From Gemmatimonadota bacterium (GTDB taxonomy: Bacteria > Gemmatimonadota > Gemmatimonadetes > Longimicrobiales > Gaopeijiaceae), in assembly GCA_024638395.1 (NCBI GenBank), contig JAHEKK010000092.1:1-9225 (forward strand): a DNA stretch of 9,225 bases, read 5' to 3'. How positions within the stretch are numbered: position 1 is the stretch's first letter; the number at the start of each line of letters is the position of its first letter. The notes under the pieces were generated by a model, which worked only from the letters and a program-made list of their open reading frames with translations, had not been told where the DNA came from and did no database searches. Of the stretch, positions 1-6,181 are shown piece by piece. Both the position numbers and the translations under genes were made by a program.

Positions 1-120
1 GTAGCTGGGGTCGTAGCTGAACAGGTAGAGGTGCTTCACGCCGGCGTCGATGGCCGAGGTGACCGTGTCGATGTAGCACGAGTGTCCCCAGCCCCGCTTG
101 CGCCCGTAGTCCGCCGGGGA
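1..120 (-). CDS. C-terminal fragment of an MBL-fold metallohydrolase (partial, runs off the left edge)
   Basis: Read on the minus strand from 120 down to 1, the sequence gives forty codons without a stop. They include PADYGRKRGWGHS and, later, AGVKHLYLFSYDPSY. This pattern, a Tyr-containing segment before GWGHS followed by an amphipathic helix and AGV(K/R)xLxLFxxDP, is what I know from the C-terminal part of RNase Z-like or phosphodiesterase-like MBL-fold hydrolases. In those proteins the last strand usually reads LFHHDP or LFHYDP and contributes a histidine near the metal site. Here it reads LFSYDP, so a metal ligand may be missing. The resemblance stops upstream of about base 120, where the opposite strand starts to encode a redoxin; the expected preceding residues (of the DAQYT type) are absent. 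The rest of the gene would lie left of the window. It is either a broken gene or one half of an assembly chimera. Family recognition is from memory of the motif. Confidence 0.5.
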
Positions 121-543
121 GAAAAGAACGTCGTTCTCGTCTTTTACCGCGGGCACTGGTGACCCTATTGCGCCAGTCAGCTCGGTGAGCTGAGAGCCCT
201 TCTTCCCTACGAGCTCAAGAAGGACACGGAGATCGTGGCGGTCTCGGTCGACGACCGGGAAAAACAGCAGTTGATGATCGATCGGGTCATTCAGGAAGAC
301 GGCATCGTTCCCGACTTCACGATGCTGACCGACGTGGATCACCAGGTCATCGACCGCTACGGGCTGTTCAATCCGGATGAGCCCAGGAGCCGGCCCGTGC
401 CCCACCCCACGACCTTCGTGATCGACAAACAGGGGATCGTGCAGTGGAAGTTCGTGGAGGTGAACTACCGCGTCCGTCCCGAGAACCAGGACATCCTGGA
501 GGCCCTCATGGAGTTGCAGGCGACGGAGTCGCCTTCAGGTTGA
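118..543 (+). CDS. AhpC/TSA-family peroxiredoxin-like selenoprotein, 5'-truncated, Sec encoded by TGA at 160-162
   Basis: The frame starting GEKNVVLVF and running to the TGA at 541-543 encodes most of a thioredoxin-fold AhpC/TSA protein. It shows strand beta1 (NVVLVFYRG), the redox motif HW-TGA-PYC, helix alpha1 (ASQLGELRALL), the segment EIVAVSVDD, a DFTMLTD strand, the cis-proline region VPHPTTFVID and the C-terminal WKFVEVNYRVRP typical of this group. TGA stands where homologues have the first cysteine of the CPYC motif, and the frame is open and homologous on both sides, so I read it as selenocysteine (residue 15 from base 118, resolving Cys at 18). A GTG at 235 is only an apparent start after the TGA and would delete the active site. 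Such enzymes reduce peroxides or disulfides using thiol donors. About 40 N-terminal residues expected upstream are missing: bases 1-117 in this frame are open but do not resemble a redoxin. No start codon can be assigned. The 3' end overlaps the convergent YceI-like gene. Confidence 0.82.
160..162 (+). other. Recoded TGA codon (predicted selenocysteine)
   Basis: This in-frame TGA sits between Trp (157-159) and Pro-Tyr-Cys (163-171) in the redoxin active site, giving FYRGHWUPYC. The cysteine three residues later makes a U-x-x-C selenenylsulfide-type pair. The other complete genes here all end in TGA, so the codon is a normal stop in this genome. The reading therefore needs local recoding rather than a changed genetic code. 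A sequencing error or a TGC-to-TGA mutation is the alternative. Confidence 0.82.
177..193 (+). promoter_or_regulatory. Candidate bacterial SECIS hairpin
   Basis: The sequence TCAGCTC-GGT-GAGCTGA forms a perfect seven-base-pair stem with a GGT loop. The loop begins 21 nt after the TGA at 160-162. Known bacterial SECIS elements lie inside the coding region just downstream of UGA and present a G (often GU or GGU) at the start of a small apical loop roughly 16-37 nt away, where the SelB C-terminal domain binds. This hairpin fits. A three-nucleotide loop is at the small end, and I do not see the bulged U of the E. coli fdhF element. Confidence 0.65.
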
Positions 544-1348
544 GGTAGATCTCGAACTCGTTCTGCACCTTCACGGTGCCGAGGAAGGCGGAGTAGGGCT
601 CGATTCCGAATTCCTCGAACTTGAAGTGCCCGACGGCCTCGATCCGCAGATCGTCACCTTCCGACTCGTAGCGGAGGGGGACTTCCCGGGTCACCGTGGT
701 CCCGTGAACGGTGACCTCTACGGTGGCCACATGGGTGAAGTCCACCTCACCGATACGCCGCGGCTGCTCGGCCAGTCCCGTGAGGACGGCGGCGATGAGG
801 GGGTGGTTGTCCGGGTCCAGCTGGTCGTCGTCCAACATCTCCCGGCGGACCTTGTTACGGTCGTTCTCGCTCAGGTCCCCGAATTCCTCCAGCAGTCCCA
901 GGGCGCGGATCCGGTCGATCCAGGCCGCTTGCTGCTCCGGATCGTCCACGATGAGGTCCTCGACCAGCGTGCTGAAGCGCAGCGTGGACTGGCTGGGGTC
1001 GGAGGCGTCGTAGACGAAGTCTGCCAGATACTCGTTCGCCGTGATGAAGTGGTTGTGGGCCAGGCTCCCCGCCAATCCTCCCCGGTGGGTGACCACGGCG
1101 AACACGGATTCGTCGGTAAAGACCAAGGGAACGGCCGTCTCGTCCTCTCCAGGGGTAGTCGTGGGAGGGGCCTCCTGAGCGCCGGCGCCGGAGCTCGCCC
1201 ACATCAGCATGATGAGGCCCGCCAAGACGGGGCGATGCCCGGTCCTACAGGCCCAACGGGCCCGGTCGTGCCCCGCGATCGAGGTCCGACTGCCAGGTCC
1301 GCGGGTTCGAACCGTGTACGGTGGTGGAGGAGGCCGGAGGGAAGGCAT
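506..1348 (-). CDS. YceI-like (lipid/polyisoprenoid-binding) family protein, exported
   Basis: The 280-residue product has a hydrophobic export segment (about residues 39-57, VLAGLIMLMWASSGAGAQ), then a Pro/Thr/acidic linker and one YceI-like domain from about residue 73. Diagnostic stretches are the first strand with VVTHRGGLAGSLAHNHFI, the central DRNKVRREML...LDPDNHPLI region matching the RD-x-HL...Y-P motif area of YceI, and the final strands HFKFEEFGIEPYSAFLGTVK. YceI proteins are eight-stranded lipocalin-like barrels that bind long isoprenoid or lipid tails in the periplasm. The ligand here is unknown. I chose the ATG at 1348 because an AGGA lies six bases upstream (1355-1358). The in-frame GTG at 1396 lacks a ribosome site, but the 38 residues before the hydrophobic segment are an unusually long n-region, so the true start may be later. 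It lies 55 nt downstream of the RND gene on the same strand and overlaps the redoxin gene by 38 bp at its 3' end. Confidence 0.8.
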   Translation of the reverse strand: MPSLRPPPPPYTVRTRGPGSRTSIAGHDRARWACRTGHRPVLAGLIMLMWASSGAGAQEAPPTTTPGEDETAVPLVFTDESVFAVVTHRGGLAGSLAHNHFITANEYLADFVYDASDPSQSTLRFSTLVEDLIVDDPEQQAAWIDRIRALGLLEEFGDLSENDRNKVRREMLDDDQLDPDNHPLIAAVLTGLAEQPRRIGEVDFTHVATVEVTVHGTTVTREVPLRYESEGDDLRIEAVGHFKFEEFGIEPYSAFLGTVKVQNEFEIYLNLKATPSPATP

Positions 1349-1354
1349 GGACAG

Positions 1355-1358
1355 TCCT
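1355..1358 (-). promoter_or_regulatory. Ribosome binding site deciding the YceI-like start
   Basis: AGGA on the minus strand lies six bases before the ATG at 1348. The longer GTG start at 1396 has no comparable motif. Confidence 0.5.
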
Positions 1359-1388
1359 GTGACGGGTACTAGGGGGAACCCACATAAT

Positions 1389-1402
1389 TCCCCCACGGGG
1401 GA
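1389..1402 (-). repeat. Short C5/G5 inverted repeat in the RND-YceI gap
   Basis: TCCCCC and GGGGGA face each other with only two bases between, so four or five pairs can form with a small loop. It lies just after the RND stop codon at 1404. No run of T follows on the minus strand, so it is not a convincing terminator. It might weakly attenuate or stabilise the transcript. Confidence 0.3.
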
Positions 1403-1403
1403 C

Positions 1404-3584
1404 TCAGAGTTCCACGGGCTGCACGCCGTCTCGCCGGGCCATGAGTCCGGGAAGGATCACGAGGGCGGCCGTCGCGGCGGTGAGGGTCCCGAGGATCACG
1501 GCAGCGCCGAAGCGCCGCGTCGGCGGGAAGGCGGATAGGCCGAAGATGCCGAAGCCGAGGGAGATCACCGCTGCGGCTGTCAGGATGGGCGCCGCGAGCT
1601 GTCTGCGGGCGCCCATCCACGCGCCCAGCGCGCCCCCGCCGGCCTGGATCTCGCGGGCGCGGGCGACCAGATGGATCATCGAGTCTACGCCCATGGCCAA
1701 CGCCACGTTGGCGGCCGGCGAGGTGATGATGTCGACGGCGACGCCGAGGTGGCCGAACAGTCCAAGGACGATAGCGGGGATGGCCGCCAGACAGACCAGC
1801 ATCCAGGCGGAAACGCGGGCGCTGCGGGAGACGACCCAGGCGATGCCGAAGAAAAGCGCGAGGAGTCCCCCCAAACCGATCCGGAGGCTGGACGAGATGA
1901 GGGCGCCGAGGCGGCCTTGTAGGTCGTACAGCCCCCCGACGGAGACGACCCGGAAGCCACTTCGAGTCGCCGTTTCGGTCACCCGGGCGACCACCTCGTC
2001 CCTCGGCTCGACTCTGTCCGTTTCGATCATCCGGAGTGCGTAGAGCACCTCGGTGCGCTCGGGCACCATGTAGCTGCTGATCAGATTGCCGAAGTCGGGG
2101 CGCTCGAGGACGGCCACCAGCGCGGCAATGGGGAGAAAGCCGGCGAAGGGCAGCTGCCGGGCATGGGCCAGAAGCGGCGCCGGCGAAAGGACGACGCCTG
2201 TGGCAGGATCGGCTTCCAGGGAATCCTGCAGCCGCGACATGGCGTCCAGCCCCTGGAACGTGTCCAGCCTCCCGCTGTCGGGGAGGGTCACAGCCATGAG
2301 GAGGGGACTGCTGCCTCCGGAGCGGTCGATGGCTTCGAGTCCCGGCCGGATGGGTCCGTCGGGATCGAAGTAGTCGACCAGGGGCGGGTCCGTCTGCACG
2401 CGCAGAATCCCGATGCCTGCCAGAACCGTGACGACGGCGGCGACGGCCAACGTCCGCGGGCCGGCGGACGGCAGGGAGATGCCCGGGGACTTGAGACCCT
2501 TTTCGCCCCCTTCGGCGACGGGGACCTGGTGTACGCCCAACAGCCAGAGGGGCAGCACGGCATACGCCGTCGTAAGGGCTGTGAGGGTTCCCATGATCCC
2601 GGCCGTGCCGAGCTCCCGGAGGGGCTCCGCGGACGTGAGCCACAAAGACGCGAAGCCGAGAGCCGTGGTCGTCATGCACCACAGCGACGGCGGGAGGGTC
2701 CGGGCCACCGCCTGCCTCGTGCGTTCGCGGGGTCCGCCTGCCGCCGCTTTCCAGTTCGCGACGATGAAGACCGTATGAGACAGCGTGAGCACGAAAACGA
2801 TGGTCACGATGTTGGCCGTCAGAAGCCCGACGCCGATGCCCAGCGCGTCCGTCAGGAGCAGGGTCAGGGCACAAGCGGCCACCCCCGCCGACAGGGTCCC
2901 CCCGACGATGCGAGCGTCCCGGTAGACCCACCCCGCTACGACCCCGAAGACGATCAGGGCCGCCAGACTGAACACCCTCAGATCATGGCGCAGGCTCCGC
3001 CTGATCTGTTCGACGATGACCGGGACACCGGAGGCGACGAGGGCGAAATCCGGGGCCTCGTGGGCTGAGAGGGCGTTCTCGAGGCGGGCCGTGAAGTCTG
3101 GCCCCGCGAGGGAATCCAGCGTCAGGACGAGGTTGGTGGCTCCGCCGCCCTGCGGCAGCAGGATCCGCCCCCACAGGGGGCTGGCAGGGTTCTCCGTGGC
3201 TACCGAGTAGGCGGCGCTGACGCCGGCCAGCTCCTCCAGCGCCTGTTCCAGCTCCGCCACCCGGCGGCCGTATTCCTCCGAAGCCACGTCCCGAGCTGCG
3301 GCCCTGACCAGGACCATCTCTCCCCCTGGATACCGGGCCTTCAGGGCCAGCGACTCCTGGAGTTGGGGATCCGTCTCGGAGAAGAAGAAGTCGGCCTCGA
3401 CCGTCGGGTCGAAATCGACGCGGACGGCCGCGGCCACCAGGAGTGCGGCGGTGATGCCCAGGGCGAGAGCCGCGCCCCACGAACGCGGAGAGGGCTCGAG
3501 GCCCCCTTCGTCCACGGCCGTCGCCCCACTCCCGTCGACGGGGCTCGCCGGTGATCGCTCACCGGGGTCGGGGGTCGGGGGCAT
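1404..3584 (-). CDS. RND superfamily / MMPL-type transporter
   Basis: The 726-residue product has the duplicated RND layout: one membrane segment (about 37-53), a periplasmic domain (about 54-200), five segments (about 203-221, 226-246, 248-275, 297-317, 325-349), then TM7 (377-394), a second periplasmic domain (395-560) and TM8-TM12 (about 567-585, 592-612, 614-642, 666-686, 691-714). That equals twelve helices at the size of two-domain MMPL/HAE3-like exporters rather than the about 1,000-residue AcrB type. TM10 holds SPAANVALAMGVDSMIHLV with an acidic residue (Asp634), the usual proton-relay position. The matching TM4 stretch (VFVLTLSHTVFIVANW) has no Asp. The ATG at 3584 is chosen because GAGG (3590-3593) lies five bases upstream. 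The TTG at 3632 would add 16 residues without a good ribosome site. It probably heads an operon with the YceI-like gene. Substrate unknown; lipids, hopanoids or isoprenoids are plausible from family and partner. Confidence 0.85.
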   Translation of the reverse strand: MPPTPDPGERSPASPVDGSGATAVDEGGLEPSPRSWGAALALGITAALLVAAAVRVDFDPTVEADFFFSETDPQLQESLALKARYPGGEMVLVRAAARDVASEEYGRRVAELEQALEELAGVSAAYSVATENPASPLWGRILLPQGGGATNLVLTLDSLAGPDFTARLENALSAHEAPDFALVASGVPVIVEQIRRSLRHDLRVFSLAALIVFGVVAGWVYRDARIVGGTLSAGVAACALTLLLTDALGIGVGLLTANIVTIVFVLTLSHTVFIVANWKAAAGGPRERTRQAVARTLPPSLWCMTTTALGFASLWLTSAEPLRELGTAGIMGTLTALTTAYAVLPLWLLGVHQVPVAEGGEKGLKSPGISLPSAGPRTLAVAAVVTVLAGIGILRVQTDPPLVDYFDPDGPIRPGLEAIDRSGGSSPLLMAVTLPDSGRLDTFQGLDAMSRLQDSLEADPATGVVLSPAPLLAHARQLPFAGFLPIAALVAVLERPDFGNLISSYMVPERTEVLYALRMIETDRVEPRDEVVARVTETATRSGFRVVSVGGLYDLQGRLGALISSSLRIGLGGLLALFFGIAWVVSRSARVSAWMLVCLAAIPAIVLGLFGHLGVAVDIITSPAANVALAMGVDSMIHLVARAREIQAGGGALGAWMGARRQLAAPILTAAAVISLGFGIFGLSAFPPTRRFGAAVILGTLTAATAALVILPGLMARRDGVQPVEL

Positions 3585-3589
3585 GGGGG

Positions 3590-3593
3590 CCTC
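3590..3593 (-). promoter_or_regulatory. Ribosome binding site deciding the RND transporter start
   Basis: GAGG on the minus strand lies five bases before the ATG at 3584, supporting this start over the TTG at 3632. Confidence 0.5.
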
Positions 3594-3682
3594 GGCAGCA
3601 GAGTGGCATGTCGCGAAGTGGCTCGAGTCCAAGGTCTGGGGTTTGCCCCGTCCCCGAAAGACGAGGGGTCACGGACGCGGAC

Positions 3683-3710
3683 GTCGGTTCCGGCCCGGGC
3701 CGGAGCCGAT
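3683..3710. repeat. 28-nt imperfect dyad with a perfect 16-bp GC-rich core
   Basis: The core TCCGGCCCGGGCCGGA (3689-3704) is a perfect palindrome, and pairing extends outwards through GGT/GCC and CG/TC-type contacts to 3683 and 3710, with two G-T wobbles. It sits 98 bp upstream of the RND start and 116 bp upstream of the plus-strand ATG. It could be a dimeric regulator's operator or an RNA hairpin. No T-tract follows on either strand, so it is not a classical terminator. Confidence 0.6.
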
Positions 3711-3736
3711 CGCCCACCCTCGTCGGATCCTTCGAC

Positions 3737-3758
3737 GGAGGCCTCAACCCCCGCCTCC
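3737..3758 (+). repeat. Inverted repeat GGAGGC / GCCTCC
   Basis: Six-base arms at 3737-3742 and 3753-3758 flank a ten-base pyrimidine-rich loop. It could fold in the leader of the propeller cassette, if transcription starts upstream. Function is unknown, and chance is possible at this GC content. Confidence 0.3.
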
Positions 3759-3826
3759 TTGTCCCGCGCGCGCCGACGTATCAGGCTTCTCGTCGTTGAG
3801 TACGCTACTGATCGGAAGGTGGGGAG

Positions 3827-6181
3827 ATGCAGCGAATTGTCGCGACACTGGTCCTTTCCGCTGCCATGGCGGCCGGAAGCCAGGACGCCCAGGCTCAGGG
3901 ATTCGGACGTGCCGTGGCCGTTTCAGGATCCCAATTGCTCGTTGGCGAGGCCAGCTTCGGCCAATCTCCGGGCACCGTCTACGTCTATGAACGCAGCGGT
4001 GAACAGTGGGCTGAAGTGGACAGGCTGCAAGCCCCCGGTGCAGAGGGCGGAGACGGGTTCGGATGGAGTCTCGCTACGGACGGCCAGCACCTTCTCGTGT
4101 CGGCTCTGAATCCCCGAAGTGGGGGTGGTGGGCAGGTCCATGTCTTCACCCGGTCCGGCGGGACGTGGTCCCCCGCAGGCGCTCTGGAAAGCGACCAGAC
4201 CCCCGAAGGGGCGGCCGTGGGCATTGCGACGGCCGTCCGAGGGGACCTGGCGCTCGTGACGGTGGGGTCCCTCCGGGGACAGGGGGGCGCCGGAGTCCAC
4301 GTTTTCCGGAACGGCGCCACGGGCTGGAGTCAGGTGGGAACCCTCTCGGCTCCGGAGGGAGGCGGCGGCCGGAGCCTCTTCGGATCCGCCGTGGCGTTCG
4401 GTGACGGAAACCTCTTCGTGAGCGACCCCGTTCGTGAGGGGAATGCCGGTGTGGTGTTCGTGTACGGCGAGGACGGAGACGCCTACCGGCTGGAGACGCA
4501 GATCTCCATCGAAGACGGAGCGGGCTCCCTGTTCGGCGGATCTCTGGAGTTCGTGGAAGGCGAGCTTCTTGTCGGTGCGGCCGGCGTCTCGGAAAACCGG
4601 GGCGCCGTCATCCGCTTTCGGTCCGATGACGACGGGTGGCGGGAGACGGGCCGCCTCGCGGCGTATGACGGCAGCGCCGGGTCCGCATTCGGCTCGGCCC
4701 TGGCGGCGTCGAGCGACCGCCTCTGGGTGGGCGCCGCGAACGACGAACGCCGGGGGGCGGTCTACGCCTTCAGCGAGCTCCAGGACGGTTCCTGGAACCG
4801 GGTGGGCAAACTGACGATTCCCGACCTCAAGCTTCGTGCCGGCCTGGGCAGCACCCTGGCGGTTGGAGAGGGATTGATGCTGGCCGGCCTGCCGGGCGAC
4901 GACTATGGCGCTGGAACGGCTCACGTGTTCGAGATGCAGGACGACGGATGGGCGCCGACCCAATCCCTCTTCTCTGAGGTGGAAGGCTACGCCTCCGTGC
5001 TCGGGAGCCCTACCGATTGTTCCGAAGGAGAGGCTTCGGTCTTCGGGTGCAGCGATGTGGACCTGGTCTCGTTCGTGCCGGTGGCCGACCTGGGGGGTGG
5101 ACGTGGAACACGGGTGAACGACGTCTGGGGATGGACGGATCCCGATACCCAGAAGGAATACGCCATCGTCGGAAGGACAGACGGGACGTCCTTCGTCGAT
5201 CTCTCCGACCCGGCGACTCCGGTGCTCGTGGGGAACCTGCCGAAGACCGAGGGCGCCCCAGGCAGCACCTGGCGTGACATGAAGGTCTACGACGATCACG
5301 TCTTCATCGTATCCGACGGTGCGGATCATCACGGTATGCAGGTGTTCGACCTCACCCGCCTCCGGGGCTTCGACGGTACGCCGGAGACCTTCGAGGTGGA
5401 CGCCCACTACGACGGTCTGTACAGCGTCCACAACATCGTGATCAACGAGGAGACGGGCTTCGCCTACGCAGCGGGAAGCCGGGGCGGAGGAGAGACGTGC
5501 GGCGGTGGCCTCCACATCATCGACATCCGGGATCCAAAGTCACCCACCTTCGCGGGATGCTTCGCCGACACCAACACGGGGCGCCAGGGCACGGGATACA
5601 CCCACGACGCCCAGTGCGTCGTGTACGAGGGACCGGACGAGGAGCACCAGGGCAAGGAGATCTGCTTCGGTGCCAACGAAACGGCCCTGAGCATCGCCGA
5701 CGTCTCGGACAAGGAGAACACCGTTCCGTTGTCCATGGCCTCCTACCCCAACGTGGGATACTCCCACCAGGGCTGGCTCACCGAAGACCATACGTTCTTC
5801 TACATGAACGACGAGTTGGATGAACTCCAGGGCACGGTACCCTCGACGCGAACCCTGATCTGGGACGTCACCGATCTGGATGACCCGATCCTCGTGAGGG
5901 AATTCCAGGCCGAGAACCGGGCCAGTGACCACAACCTCTACATCCGTGGCAACCTGATGTACCAGTCCAACTATCAGAGTGGGCTCAGGGTCTTCGACAT
6001 CAGCGACTACGGCAATCCACAGGAAGTGGCCTTCTTCGACACGGTGCCGGGAGAGGACCTGCCGGGCATGGGGGGGTCCTGGTCCAACTATCCCTTCTTC
6101 GCGTCTGGCCTCATCATCGTAACCAGCGGCAGCGAGGGTCTCTTCGTTGTCCGAAAGAGAGAACGGACGCCGGTGTCATGA
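3827..6181 (+). CDS. Secreted choice-of-anchor B family protein with N-terminal FG-GAP propeller
   Basis: The 784-residue product begins with a signal peptide (MQRIVATLVLSAAMAAG...AQA, cleavage near residue 24). Seven FG-GAP-like blades follow; their (F/L)G-x-(A/S) starts lie near 26, 78, 131 (degenerate), 185, 236, 288 and 340, 51-54 residues apart, as expected for one complete seven-bladed propeller. After a linker with Cys398 and Cys408, residues about 415-778 form a choice-of-anchor B domain with the landmarks NDVWGWTDP, EYAIVGRTDGTSFVDLSDP, GYTHDAQCVVYEGPD, EICFGANE, YSHQGWLTEDH and SDHNLYIRGNLMYQSNY. Six cysteines (398, 408, 558, 578, 597, 613) could form disulfides. The family name reflects variable C-terminal surface-anchoring signals; this protein ends RKRERTPVS and has none, so it is probably periplasmic or released. 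It heads a three-gene unit and its stop overlaps the next start (ATGA). Biochemical role unknown. Confidence 0.85.
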   Translation: MQRIVATLVLSAAMAAGSQDAQAQGFGRAVAVSGSQLLVGEASFGQSPGTVYVYERSGEQWAEVDRLQAPGAEGGDGFGWSLATDGQHLLVSALNPRSGGGGQVHVFTRSGGTWSPAGALESDQTPEGAAVGIATAVRGDLALVTVGSLRGQGGAGVHVFRNGATGWSQVGTLSAPEGGGGRSLFGSAVAFGDGNLFVSDPVREGNAGVVFVYGEDGDAYRLETQISIEDGAGSLFGGSLEFVEGELLVGAAGVSENRGAVIRFRSDDDGWRETGRLAAYDGSAGSAFGSALAASSDRLWVGAANDERRGAVYAFSELQDGSWNRVGKLTIPDLKLRAGLGSTLAVGEGLMLAGLPGDDYGAGTAHVFEMQDDGWAPTQSLFSEVEGYASVLGSPTDCSEGEASVFGCSDVDLVSFVPVADLGGGRGTRVNDVWGWTDPDTQKEYAIVGRTDGTSFVDLSDPATPVLVGNLPKTEGAPGSTWRDMKVYDDHVFIVSDGADHHGMQVFDLTRLRGFDGTPETFEVDAHYDGLYSVHNIVINEETGFAYAAGSRGGGETCGGGLHIIDIRDPKSPTFAGCFADTNTGRQGTGYTHDAQCVVYEGPDEEHQGKEICFGANETALSIADVSDKENTVPLSMASYPNVGYSHQGWLTEDHTFFYMNDELDELQGTVPSTRTLIWDVTDLDDPILVREFQAENRASDHNLYIRGNLMYQSNYQSGLRVFDISDYGNPQEVAFFDTVPGEDLPGMGGSWSNYPFFASGLIIVTSGSEGLFVVRKRERTPVS

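Larger units (their letters stand above)
3585..3826. promoter_or_regulatory. Divergent intergenic region between the RND/YceI pair and the propeller cassette
   Basis: This 242-bp spacer separates two divergent transcription units and so should carry both promoters. I found no pair of -35/-10 hexamers worth reporting on either strand. It does hold a cluster of inverted repeats: the 28-nt dyad at 3683-3710, CGTCG/CGACG arms at 3721-3737, and GGAGGC/GCCTCC arms at 3737-3758. A purine-rich ribosome site (GGAAGGTGGGGAG, 3814-3826) directly precedes the ATG at 3827. Short ORFs crossing this spacer look like high-GC noise. Confidence 0.5.

Noticed and set aside
1..117. A native N-terminus for the redoxin in the same open frame, starting at GTG 31 or GTG 82.
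   Set aside because: The translation (for example VSPAPLAPVVRRG) does not look like a redoxin N-terminus, and the minus strand of the same bases reads as MBL-fold protein.
235..543. A separate 102-residue protein starting at GTG 235.
   Set aside because: It starts in the middle of the redoxin fold and lacks the active site; the homologous frame continues upstream through the TGA at 160-162.
1300..1316. A T-arm-like sequence (CGCGG-GTTCGAA-CCGTG), raising the idea of a tRNA, perhaps tRNA-Sec near the selenoprotein.
   Set aside because: No complementary acceptor strand, D-arm or anticodon arm lies at the right distance upstream on either strand, and the stretch falls inside the YceI-like reading frame.
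626..1372. A 248-codon plus-strand ORF opposite the YceI-like gene.
   Set aside because: Its composition is a high-GC antisense shadow, while the minus-strand frame shows a signal peptide and YceI-like motifs.
3604..3632. A possible minus-strand promoter, TTGGAC at 3627-3632 with a 17-base spacer.
   Set aside because: The -10 position reads ATGCCA, which is a poor match; chance is likely.
3683..3710. The GC-rich dyad as a rho-independent terminator.
   Set aside because: No T-tract follows on either strand, and it lies upstream of both divergent genes rather than after one.
3923..5515. A 530-codon minus-strand ORF across the choice-of-anchor B gene.
   Set aside because: No recognisable motif or ribosome site; it is the antisense shadow of a clearly homologous plus-strand gene.
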